Source: Claveliimonas sp034178805
Lineage (GTDB): Bacteria; Bacillota; Clostridia; Lachnospirales; Lachnospiraceae
Length of the DNA: 64,000 nucleotides
Reading direction: 5' to 3'
Assembly: GCF_050314255.1 (NCBI RefSeq)
Contig: NZ_JBNPMZ010000001.1
Location: 1-64,000, forward strand
In this document: one piece after another, positions 24,315 to 32,927 of the stretch
How positions within the stretch are numbered: the first letter of the stretch is position 1
Layout of the letters: every line of letters starts with the position of its first letter
Notes under the pieces: generated by a model
What the model was told of the DNA's origin: nothing
Database searches by the model: none
The model's input: only the letters and a program-made list of their open reading frames with translations
Program-made: the position numbers and the translations under genes

Positions 24315-26540
24315 ATGTATTGTGTAAAATGTGGAACAGAAAATGACGATCATGCCAGCTATTGTAAAAGGTGCGGTAGTAAACTTGATAAAAGCTGGCA
24401 GAAACCATCTGGAAAAGCTCCGAAAGAGAAACCGCCTGTAAAGGGACCAGAACGTAAAAATACAATAGTCATTGTTTCCGTGATTATCATGATCTTGCTG
24501 GTTTTGATAGCAGTTTTTCTTTGTTTCTCCATTGCAGGAAGAAAAAAAGAAGAGAAAAAAATTCAGGAATATGAAAAGTGCGTGGCACGGGCAGAAAAGT
24601 ATCTGGAAGAATTGGATTATGAGAATGCAGAAGCAATGTACTTAGCGGCAATAGATATTGAGCCGAAAAAGAAGGATGCATATTTAAATCTTGCGGATAT
24701 TTATATTGTACAGGAAAAGTATGAGAAAGCTATAGAAATTCTGGAAAAAGCAGAGAAGAATGTAGTGGAAGAACAGGATGAAGCTGATGATAAAGATACT
24801 TCCATCAGTGATAAAAAAGAGGAACTGGAGAACCGGGGAGAGTATACTTGGGTTGTCGAGCCAACCATAGAAGCCGATGATATATTTTATCTTGCGAGCT
24901 ACCCGGAGGGAAAGTACTCCATAAATGAACTTTCTAAACAAGCAAATAATTCCAGAGCAGTCATACAGATAGATAACCAGTTTGGAATTATAGATTTAAC
25001 GGGTAAATTATTGACCGATATAGCGTATAAAGAAATAGCAAATTTTGGTAATTCTTTTATGATGATTAGGACAATTCCTGAATATTCAAAAGAATATGAT
25101 ATGGAATGGGATATTTTTTGGCTAGACGAGGATGGTGAAATAGAGGCATCAGTTGGTAATGGAGCTTTAGATCTAACGCTATATTATTACTATGAAGGAA
25201 ACCGACAACAGGCCGGTGGTATAAGTGGAGAACCTGTACAACAAGTTATTCCTGTTCAAGAGGCCTCGGAGTACGCAGGTCTTTATGTGACTAGAGCTTT
25301 TTGGAATAATTTGAATAGTAAATATGCGCTTGAGTGTGATGGTAATTTAATAACTGATTTTATTTATGACGAATGTGGTTCTCTATCGGACGGTTTATGT
25401 GCTGTGTGTCAAAATGGAAAATGGGGATATGTAGATGAAAAGGGACAGATTGTTCTTCCCATCGAATACGATGCTTCCTGGAAACAATATCCCGTGTTTG
25501 ACATGGGTTCCAGTCGTTCTACCAGTAACGTAAAAGATTATTGTTATGCAGCAAGTGATGGTTATGTGCCTCTTGTCAAGAATGGAAAGTGGGAACTTCG
25601 TGATACAAACGGGAAACTTGTGATTCTTCCGGGAGTATTTGAAGCAATCCGACCTGTATATGAAGGAAGATGCTGGGTAAAGAAAAACGGCAAATGGGGT
25701 GTGATTGAACTTACTAGTGAAAAAGTTGAGAATGTAAATACTAAGATTCCCGAAAACGCTGTTGAGTATAATGGACATTATTATTATGTATATGATTTGG
25801 ATTCTGTAAATACCTGGGATGAAGCCAGACAGTATTGTCATAATATAGGAGGGTATCTGGCGACAATAACAAGCGAAGGAGAAGACAAATTCCTTTATTC
25901 CAGATTAAGGGATACATTTTTCTATGAAAGCGCCTATTTTGGCCTGACAGATAAGGATCAGGAAGGAACCTGGGTATGGGACAATGGTGAAAGTGTGTAT
26001 TACACAAATTGGCATGACGGAGAACCCAATGGTGAAAATCAAAATGAAGACTACGGTATGTATTATATGAAGTATACAGATGGTTCCTGGAATGATGGCG
26101 ATTTTGGTGGGTATACACTAAATGGCGGAAAAGCTTTTATATGCGAATGGGGAGACATAGAAAAAGCGAGTGATGCTGAGTTGGATTCATCACAATCAAG
26201 TGATAGTCTTATGACATTATCCGGAGTGTGGAAAATAAATGATGAGAAAACAATGGATGAGAATGGTATGAGTATGTTTGATCTTTTTGGTTCCGCTTAT
26301 TCTGACTATGGTTCTGAAATGAAAATAGAAAATGACGGAAGTTTTTCATATTATATTGGTGCGGGAATCGGTGGAACCGGAATCTGTTGGATGAATCAGA
26401 AACAATTAGCATATAAAATCCAAAGATATGATGATATTCAGGAATCGGGATATATGGATATTATGAAGAATTCGTCAGATTCTTGTTATATCATTTTAGA
26501 ACACAATGGTAATAAAATATATTGGGAAAAACAAAGGTGA
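24315..26540 (+). CDS. Zinc ribbon-TM-TPR-WG protein with C-type lectin domain, paralogue 2
   Basis: A 741-residue protein: zinc ribbon (1-21), transmembrane helix (about 49-72), TPR-like pair (about 85-150), the joint GEYTWVVEPTIEADDI, WG repeats (about 195-475), and a C-type lectin domain at about 483-612. The lectin domain has YYYVYD at its start, Cys508 and Cys610 as the likely disulfide, an EPN triplet (570-572) and a WND triplet (592-594); in animal lectins EPN and WND bind calcium and mannose-type sugars. About 130 residues of unrecognised, probably beta-rich sequence follow. Two further proteins in the operon share the stalk but not the lectin. A sugar- or glycan-binding envelope receptor is the best guess. 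Confidence 0.84.
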   Translation: MYCVKCGTENDDHASYCKRCGSKLDKSWQKPSGKAPKEKPPVKGPERKNTIVIVSVIIMILLVLIAVFLCFSIAGRKKEEKKIQEYEKCVARAEKYLEELDYENAEAMYLAAIDIEPKKKDAYLNLADIYIVQEKYEKAIEILEKAEKNVVEEQDEADDKDTSISDKKEELENRGEYTWVVEPTIEADDIFYLASYPEGKYSINELSKQANNSRAVIQIDNQFGIIDLTGKLLTDIAYKEIANFGNSFMMIRTIPEYSKEYDMEWDIFWLDEDGEIEASVGNGALDLTLYYYYEGNRQQAGGISGEPVQQVIPVQEASEYAGLYVTRAFWNNLNSKYALECDGNLITDFIYDECGSLSDGLCAVCQNGKWGYVDEKGQIVLPIEYDASWKQYPVFDMGSSRSTSNVKDYCYAASDGYVPLVKNGKWELRDTNGKLVILPGVFEAIRPVYEGRCWVKKNGKWGVIELTSEKVENVNTKIPENAVEYNGHYYYVYDLDSVNTWDEARQYCHNIGGYLATITSEGEDKFLYSRLRDTFFYESAYFGLTDKDQEGTWVWDNGESVYYTNWHDGEPNGENQNEDYGMYYMKYTDGSWNDGDFGGYTLNGGKAFICEWGDIEKASDAELDSSQSSDSLMTLSGVWKINDEKTMDENGMSMFDLFGSAYSDYGSEMKIENDGSFSYYIGAGIGGTGICWMNQKQLAYKIQRYDDIQESGYMDIMKNSSDSCYIILEHNGNKIYWEKQR

Positions 26541-26544
26541 AAAA

Positions 26545-28401
26545 ATGTTTTGTGGGAAATGTGGAACAGAAAATGAAGATCATGCAAAGTTTTGCAAAAA
26601 ATGTGGAAATGCACTGGATTATAATGCTCAGAAAGTGACGGGGGATACGTTTATATCTGAACCAGTATATCCAAGGCCAAAACGCAGAAATACAACAGTA
26701 ATTGTAGCTGCAGTTGTTTCGATAGCGTTGATTTTAGTTGCTATTTTCCTTTGTCTTACAACTATATCAAAGAAAAATGAGGAAAAAAGAATTCAGGAGT
26801 ATCAAAACTGCATGGCTCAGGCAGAAAATTATCTGGAAAAACTGGATTATGAAAATGCAGAAGCAATGTTCTTAACGGCAATTGAGATTGAGCCGAAAAA
26901 GAAGGATGCATATTTAAATCTTGCAGATATTTATATTGTGCAGGAAAAGTACGAGAAAGCCATAGAAATTCTTGAAAAGGCAGAGAAGAATGTAGTGGAA
27001 GAACAGGATGAAGTTGATGATAAAGATACTTCAATCAGTGATAAAAAGGAGGAACTGGAGAACCGGGGAGAATATACATGGGTTGTCGAGCCAACGATTG
27101 AGGCGGATGATATTAATTATATTACGGAGACCGGTGCATATTTTAGAACATGGAATGGAACATTTCTTCAATATAAATCACCATATGCCGTAATCCAGAT
27201 AGGAGATAAAAAAGGATTGATTGATTTGGATGGTAATGTGCTTGGAAATGTAGAATATGAATGGGTTAATTGCTGGGAAGGTGAGACTTATTTACTGGGA
27301 AAAAGTGAAATGAATGATTATTCAGAAGGTATCTATGAATTAAGTAATGATATTATTATCCCTGTTAATGGAAGGGGAGGGGTTAATGGAGTTGCTTATC
27401 TAATTTACTGGTGTGATGGTTATAAATATGTTAAAGCGTCACCTGAAGTGAATTACAATAAGCCTGTTGAGCTTGTTCCCGTAAAAAAATCTGAAAAGCT
27501 CTGTGATCGTGAGGATTATATTCTGCAATGGTGGAATGAATTGGAAGAGAAGTATGCAATATGTAATGGAGATCAATTAGTGACAGATTTTATATATGAT
27601 AAATGCGGTTCTTTATCGGAGGGACTTTTTGCTGTTTGTCAGAATGGAAAATGGGGATATATTAATGAAAATGGAGAAACTGTAATTCCATTAGAATATG
27701 ATGCTTCTTGGAATAAAGATATTTTGAAGGATATATATATAGTGGATGAGGTTTTACCGACAGAGGGATTCTGCTATTCTGCAAGTGATGGTTATGTACC
27801 TCTTGTTAAAGATGGAAAGTGGGAATTACGCGACATCGAAGGAAATCTTGTGATTCTTCCTGGCGTATTTGAGGAAATTAGACCTGTATATGAAGGAAGA
27901 TGTTGGGTAAAGAAAAATGGAAAATGGGGTGTTATTAGCTTCTCTTTTGAAAATCCGGATACTGAAGAAACAGAAGAGGAAATAACAGAGAGTACACCAG
28001 ATGAAAAAAATGCATTTAAGGCACAGATATCTTTGGAAGGGAAAAATGTTGATCTTACGTTAACAGTAAACGGGTTAGATGGGAATGGAATGATTTCGGT
28101 TAAAGTAGATCCTTTTGGAAATGAATTTGAACTGAATTACGGAGAACAATATTCAGATAGTATTCAAAAAAGTTATCAGGGATATCCGAATGGACAGAGC
28201 CTCTATGATGTGCTTATTGAGAATGGCATGTTACAAACAGCTGCTAATTTTGAGACAAATGGAATGTATGATTCGGCAAAAGGATCATCAAATGTTTTTC
28301 TAACTTATTACCCGGAAGAAAATAAGATTGAATTCCTATCGAATGGAATATATGGAGTTTTGAATGGTGAGTATTATTGTAATAGCGGGGCATCCAATTA
28401 A
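26545..28401 (+). CDS. Zinc ribbon-TM-TPR-WG-repeat protein, paralogue 3
   Basis: A 618-residue protein with the same stalk as the one before: zinc ribbon (MFCGKCGTENEDHAKFCKKCG), transmembrane helix (about 52-75), TPR-like pair, the joint with GEYTWVVEPTIEADDI, and WG repeats to about residue 470. From the first coil to the joint, its DNA matches 24593-24890 at roughly nine in ten bases, far closer than paralogue 1. The C-terminal 140 residues (from about TEETEEEITESTP) are unrelated to the tips of the other two. ATG 26545 comes four bases after the previous stop, with AAAGGTG as ribosome site; the longer frame from 26506 overlaps the previous gene. Confidence 0.8.
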   Translation: MFCGKCGTENEDHAKFCKKCGNALDYNAQKVTGDTFISEPVYPRPKRRNTTVIVAAVVSIALILVAIFLCLTTISKKNEEKRIQEYQNCMAQAENYLEKLDYENAEAMFLTAIEIEPKKKDAYLNLADIYIVQEKYEKAIEILEKAEKNVVEEQDEVDDKDTSISDKKEELENRGEYTWVVEPTIEADDINYITETGAYFRTWNGTFLQYKSPYAVIQIGDKKGLIDLDGNVLGNVEYEWVNCWEGETYLLGKSEMNDYSEGIYELSNDIIIPVNGRGGVNGVAYLIYWCDGYKYVKASPEVNYNKPVELVPVKKSEKLCDREDYILQWWNELEEKYAICNGDQLVTDFIYDKCGSLSEGLFAVCQNGKWGYINENGETVIPLEYDASWNKDILKDIYIVDEVLPTEGFCYSASDGYVPLVKDGKWELRDIEGNLVILPGVFEEIRPVYEGRCWVKKNGKWGVISFSFENPDTEETEEEITESTPDEKNAFKAQISLEGKNVDLTLTVNGLDGNGMISVKVDPFGNEFELNYGEQYSDSIQKSYQGYPNGQSLYDVLIENGMLQTAANFETNGMYDSAKGSSNVFLTYYPEENKIEFLSNGIYGVLNGEYYCNSGASN

Positions 28402-28421
28402 TAAAATGTTAAAAAATTAAC

Positions 28422-28457
28422 TGGGGACGTAGGAAAATGCATTTTCCTACGTCCCCA
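28422..28457. repeat. Dispersed 36-bp palindrome, copy 3
   Basis: Identical to copy 1 over all 36 bases, with A-rich left and T-rich right flanks. It lies between the end of the accessory operon and the convergent dehydratase-activator gene, and serves both as a terminator. Its last bases reach into the 3' end of the minus-strand gene. Confidence 0.95.
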
Positions 28458-31400
28458 AATTTTTGTTGGCTGTTGATAACATCAACTTGATTCGATTCAA
28501 CTGATTTACTTCACTTGCGCCCGGGTCAAAATCAATTGCAACGATGTTGGATTCCGGATGACGCCGTCTTAATTCTTTGATTACGCCCTTGCCTACAACA
28601 TGGTTCGGCAGGCAGGCGAAAGGCTGTGTGCACACGATGTTTGGTGCACCATTATGTATCAGTTCAAGCATTTCTCCTGTGAGGAACCAGCCTTCGCCGG
28701 TCTGATTTCCCAGTGAGACGATCTCTGATGCCATTTTACCCAGTTCTTCGATCTTTGCCGGAGGAGTAAAGTGCTTACTCTTTGCGAAGCTTTCTGTAGC
28801 CGGGGCACGAAGCCATTCCAGTGCTTTGATTCCCAGGTTTCCGATGGTTGCTTTTTTCTTTTCAAATCCAAGTTTCTGCACCTTGAAGTTCTGGTTATAG
28901 AAGCAGTAGAGCAGGAAGTCCAGAAGGTCCGGTACGACAGCCTCGGCTCCTTCACTTTCCAGAAGTTCTACCAGATGATTGTTGGCTGCCGGCAGGAATT
29001 TGACCAGAATTTCTCCAACCACACCTACACGGGGCTTTTTCACATCCACAAGCTCAATGTTGTTATCAAAGTCTTCAATAATATTTCTGCAGATTTCTTT
29101 AAAGCGTCTGCGAGATGGGAATCCGTGTGAAAGGAAGTCTGTGCAGACTTTCTTCCATTTTTCGTGCATCGCATTTACAGATCCCGGAACTGCCTCATAA
29201 GGGCGCAATCTGTAGACGCATTTCATGAAAATGTCCCCAAATACAACTGCATACATTCCCCGCATTGCAAGTGGGAGAGTAATCTTGAAACCAGGATTTC
29301 CCTCCAGACCACTCAAGTTAATGGAAATTACCGGAATATGCTCATATCCGGCTTTTTTCAATGCCCGGCGGATGAAGCCAATATAGTTGGATGCGCGGCA
29401 TCCGCCTCCGGTCTGACTGATGATTACAGCGATTCTATCTGTGTCATATTTGCCGGAAAGAATGGCATCCATAATCTGTCCCACAACGATCAGAGACGGA
29501 TAGCAGGCGTCATTATTTACGTACTTAAGTCCTACATCCACAGCCTGTTTATTGTCGTTTGGAAGAACATCTATATGATATCCACAAGCGCGGAATGCCG
29601 GCTCCAGCAGGTCGAAGTGGATCGGAGACATCTGCGGACACAGGATGGTGTAGTCTTTTCGCATTTCCTTTGTAAATGAAACTTTTTTAATGGCGGAAGA
29701 CTGAATATCCCGTTTTTCATGTCGTTTCTCTCTGACACGGATTGCGGCCAGCAGGGAACGGACACGGATTCTTGCGGCTCCCAGATTGTTGACTTCGTCA
29801 ATTTTCAGTGATGTATATATTTTGCCGGAATTGGTCAGGATCTCTGCCACCTGGTCGGTGGTGACCGCATCCAGACCGCATCCGAAGGAATTCAGCTGGA
29901 TCAGATCCAGATTTTCTTTTGTTTTCACGTAGTTCGCCGCCGCGTACAGGCGGGAGTGGTACATCCACTGGTCCATAACATTCAAAGGGCGCTCTACCGG
30001 GTGAAGGTGTGAGACGCTGTCTTCGGTCAGGACGGCGATGTTATAGGAATTAATCAGCTCCGGAAGGCCATGGTTTACCTCCGGGTCAATGTGATATGGG
30101 CGGCCTGCCAGAACGATTCCGCGATTGCCGGTTTTGTCCAGATAGGCAATGGTTTCTTCGCCCTTTTTCTTCATGTCTTCACGGCAGGCAGTAAGTTCTG
30201 TCCAGGCTGTGTGAACGGCAGCTTTTATTTCTTCAGCAGGAATGGTGAAAGAATCACAGAGTTCTTCACTTAGTCTTGCGGTCAGAACTTCTTCATTGCT
30301 GAAGGAGATAAATGGATGAATGAAATCCACCTCTCCATTTACGATTGCATCAATGTTATTTTTTATATTCTCCGGGTAAGAGGTTACGATCGGACAGTTA
30401 TAATGGTTGTTGGCATCTTCAAATTCATTTCGTTCATAAGGAACGGAAGGATAGAAGATATGTGGTACCTTTTCATTGATCAGCCACTGTACATGTCCGT
30501 GGGCCAGCTTTGCCGGATAACATTCGGATTCACTTGGTATGGATTCGATTCCAAGCTCATATATTTTTCTGGTGGACGCCGGTGAGAGAACCACGCGGAA
30601 TCCAAGCTTCGTGAAGAAGGTGTGCCAGAATGGATAATTCTCATACATATTCAGGACGCGTGGAATTCCCATGATTCCGCGGCGGGCGTCTTCTTCTTTC
30701 AGAGATTCGTAGCCAAAGTAGCGTTCCATTTTATATGCAAATAAATTCGGAAGCTTGTTTTCGCTCTTTTCTTTTCCAAGGCCACGCTCGCAGCGGTTTC
30801 CGGTAATGTATTTACGTCCGCCGCTGAAATGATTGATGGTCAGACGGCAGTTGTTGGTACACCCTTTACATTTTGCCATGGTAGTCTTATATTCCAGAGC
30901 ATTAATCTCATCAATGGAGAGCATGGTAGTGCCCTGGCAGTCGCTGTAACGCTCTCTGGCGATGAGAGCGGCACCGAAGGCACCCATAATTCCGGCAATG
31001 TCCGGACGGATTGCCTCGCAATTTGCAATTTTCTCAAAACTTCGAAGGACTGCGTTGTTATAAAACGTTCCGCCCTGTACGACGATATGTTTGCCCAATT
31101 CAGAAGCATCAGATACTTTGATTACCTTAAATAAAGCGTTTTTGATAACAGAGTAGGCAAGACCTGCCGAGATATCGGCAACGGATGCTCCTTCCTTCTG
31201 TGCCTGCTTAACTTTGGAATTCATAAATACGGTACAGCGTGTTCCCAGATCAATAGGATTCTTGGCAAATAACGCCTCATGCGCAAAATCTTCTACGGTA
31301 TAATTCAGTGATTTTGCAAAGGTTTCGATAAAGGAACCACATCCGGAAGAACAGGCCTCATTTAATTGGACGCTGTCTACGGTCTGATTCTTGATTTTAA

Positions 31401-32691
31401 TGCATTTCATATCCTGTCCGCCAATGTCCAGGATACAGTCTACATCCTGTTCAAAGAAGGATGCAGCATAGTAATGGGAAACAGTCTCAACTTCTCCCTC
31501 ATCCAGCATCAGGGCTGCTTTGATTAGTGCCTCACCATATCCGGTGGAACAGGAATGTACGATCTCCACATCCTCCGGAAGCTGACTGTAGATATCTTTA
31601 ATCGCCGTAATCGTAGTTCCGAGAGGATCACCGTCATTGTTATGGTAGAAGGAGTACAACAAAGTACCATCCTCGCCTACCAGTGCCGCTTTGGTAGTGG
31701 TAGAGCCGGCATCAATACCGAGAAATGCCTTACCGTGATAAGAAGCAAGGTCTTTGATCGGGACCTGGTGTTTTGCATGTCGGTCAATAAATGTTTTATA
31801 ATCTGCCTCTGTAGCAAAAAGAGGCTGCATACGGTCTACTTCAAATTCCAGCTGAATCTTGCCTGCAAGTCGGTTCTGCATCTCACGGATAGAGATTTCC
31901 AGATCCTTTTTGGAATTCAATGCAGAGCCAATAGCTGCAAAAAGATGGGAGTGCTTGGGAGCGATGGTATGTTCTTCGTCCAGCTTCAGTGTGCGCACAA
32001 ATGCCTCTTTCAGTTCAGATAAAAAGTGCAGAGGGCCTCCGAGAAATGCTACATGTCCGCGAATCGGTTTGCCGCATGCCAGACCGCTGATGGTCTGATT
32101 TACTACAGCCTGGAAAATGGATGCGGCCAGATCTTCCCTGGAAGCACCGTCATTAATCAATGGCTGAATATCCGTCTTGGCAAAAACACCGCACCGTGCA
32201 GCAATAGAATAGAGTGCTTTGTAATTTTTTGCATATTCATTCAGACCGGAGGCATCTGTCTGAAGAAGAGATGCCATCTGATCGATGAAAGAACCTGTTC
32301 CGCCTGCACAGACGCCGTTCATTCGCTGTTCAATATTTCCGCCCTCAAAATAAATGATCTTGGCGTCCTCGCCGCCAAGCTCGATTGCGACATCGGTCTG
32401 AGGGGCATAGTCCTGAAGTGCGGTAGATACAGCAACGACCTCCTGGACAAAAGGAACCCCAAGGTGTTTCGCAAGTGAGAGTCCGCCGGAGCCGGTAATT
32501 ACCGGTGACACGTAAATAGAGCCAAGTTTGTAAATTGCTCTGCCCAGAAGATCTGACAGAGTCTCCTGAATATTGGCAAAATGACGTTCATAGTCAGAAA
32601 AGATTACGTCATTCTCATCATCAAGAACAGCGATTTTTACAGTCGTTGAACCGATGTCAATTCCAAGAGTATACAATTCTTTGTGATTCAT
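28447..32691 (-). CDS. Giant fused 2-hydroxyacyl-CoA dehydratase activator (BadF/HgdC plus HgdB-like)
   Basis: A 1414-residue cytoplasmic protein. Two ASKHA-type ATPase units come first: GIDIGSTTVKIAVLDDE with GEDAKIIYFEGG and NGVCAGGTGSFIDQ (about 1-260), then GIDAGSTTTKAALVGEDG with DIGGQDMKCIKI and EACSSGCGSFIE (about 325-590). Cysteines in GVCAGGTG and ARCGVF match the residues that hold the bridging [4Fe-4S] cluster in HgdC. The rest is DUF2229/HgdB-like. Such ATP-driven activators inject electrons into 2-hydroxyacyl-CoA dehydratases; the large fused form is common in Clostridia, its own target is unclear. No dehydratase subunit is next to it. Start at 32691 behind AAAGGAG. Confidence 0.87.
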   Translation of the reverse strand: MNHKELYTLGIDIGSTTVKIAVLDDENDVIFSDYERHFANIQETLSDLLGRAIYKLGSIYVSPVITGSGGLSLAKHLGVPFVQEVVAVSTALQDYAPQTDVAIELGGEDAKIIYFEGGNIEQRMNGVCAGGTGSFIDQMASLLQTDASGLNEYAKNYKALYSIAARCGVFAKTDIQPLINDGASREDLAASIFQAVVNQTISGLACGKPIRGHVAFLGGPLHFLSELKEAFVRTLKLDEEHTIAPKHSHLFAAIGSALNSKKDLEISIREMQNRLAGKIQLEFEVDRMQPLFATEADYKTFIDRHAKHQVPIKDLASYHGKAFLGIDAGSTTTKAALVGEDGTLLYSFYHNNDGDPLGTTITAIKDIYSQLPEDVEIVHSCSTGYGEALIKAALMLDEGEVETVSHYYAASFFEQDVDCILDIGGQDMKCIKIKNQTVDSVQLNEACSSGCGSFIETFAKSLNYTVEDFAHEALFAKNPIDLGTRCTVFMNSKVKQAQKEGASVADISAGLAYSVIKNALFKVIKVSDASELGKHIVVQGGTFYNNAVLRSFEKIANCEAIRPDIAGIMGAFGAALIARERYSDCQGTTMLSIDEINALEYKTTMAKCKGCTNNCRLTINHFSGGRKYITGNRCERGLGKEKSENKLPNLFAYKMERYFGYESLKEEDARRGIMGIPRVLNMYENYPFWHTFFTKLGFRVVLSPASTRKIYELGIESIPSESECYPAKLAHGHVQWLINEKVPHIFYPSVPYERNEFEDANNHYNCPIVTSYPENIKNNIDAIVNGEVDFIHPFISFSNEEVLTARLSEELCDSFTIPAEEIKAAVHTAWTELTACREDMKKKGEETIAYLDKTGNRGIVLAGRPYHIDPEVNHGLPELINSYNIAVLTEDSVSHLHPVERPLNVMDQWMYHSRLYAAANYVKTKENLDLIQLNSFGCGLDAVTTDQVAEILTNSGKIYTSLKIDEVNNLGAARIRVRSLLAAIRVREKRHEKRDIQSSAIKKVSFTKEMRKDYTILCPQMSPIHFDLLEPAFRACGYHIDVLPNDNKQAVDVGLKYVNNDACYPSLIVVGQIMDAILSGKYDTDRIAVIISQTGGGCRASNYIGFIRRALKKAGYEHIPVISINLSGLEGNPGFKITLPLAMRGMYAVVFGDIFMKCVYRLRPYEAVPGSVNAMHEKWKKVCTDFLSHGFPSRRRFKEICRNIIEDFDNNIELVDVKKPRVGVVGEILVKFLPAANNHLVELLESEGAEAVVPDLLDFLLYCFYNQNFKVQKLGFEKKKATIGNLGIKALEWLRAPATESFAKSKHFTPPAKIEELGKMASEIVSLGNQTGEGWFLTGEMLELIHNGAPNIVCTQPFACLPNHVVGKGVIKELRRRHPESNIVAIDFDPGASEVNQLNRIKLMLSTANKNLGT

Positions 32692-32764
32692 ACTATGTAC
32701 TCCTTTTTACTAAATCTATGAGTTACTTCTTATTAAATGTATTTTTTCTTTTACAACCCGTAAC

Positions 32765-32793
32765 ATTATACGACAAAAAAATTGAAATGACAA
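32765..32793 (-). promoter_or_regulatory. Predicted promoter of the dehydratase-activator gene
   Basis: On the minus strand TTGTCA (32793-32788), a 17-base spacer and a perfect TATAAT (32770-32765), about 75 bases before the start codon. Confidence 0.65.
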
Positions 32794-32844
32794 TTAATAA
32801 ATATCATATAAATGTTAAAATACAGTTAAAGTTTAAGGGTATAA

Positions 32845-32873
32845 TTGACAAATATATTCCAAAAAGGTAGAAT
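32845..32873 (+). promoter_or_regulatory. Predicted promoter of the rhomboid-like gene and pyk
   Basis: A perfect TTGACA (32845-32850), 17-base spacer and TAGAAT (32868-32873). Shortly downstream, TTTTAGTAAGGA occurs twice in tandem (about 32894-32918); the second copy supplies the ribosome site. Confidence 0.75.
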
Positions 32874-32927
32874 GACTACTGTATTCATTCATTTTTTAGT
32901 AAGGAATTTTTAGTAAGGAGACATTTT

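Noticed and set aside
13549..28401. Type VII secretion locus
   Set aside because: FHA and kinase genes occur near such loci, but there is no WXG100 protein, no EssC/FtsK-type ATPase and no EsaA/EssB-like protein in the window.
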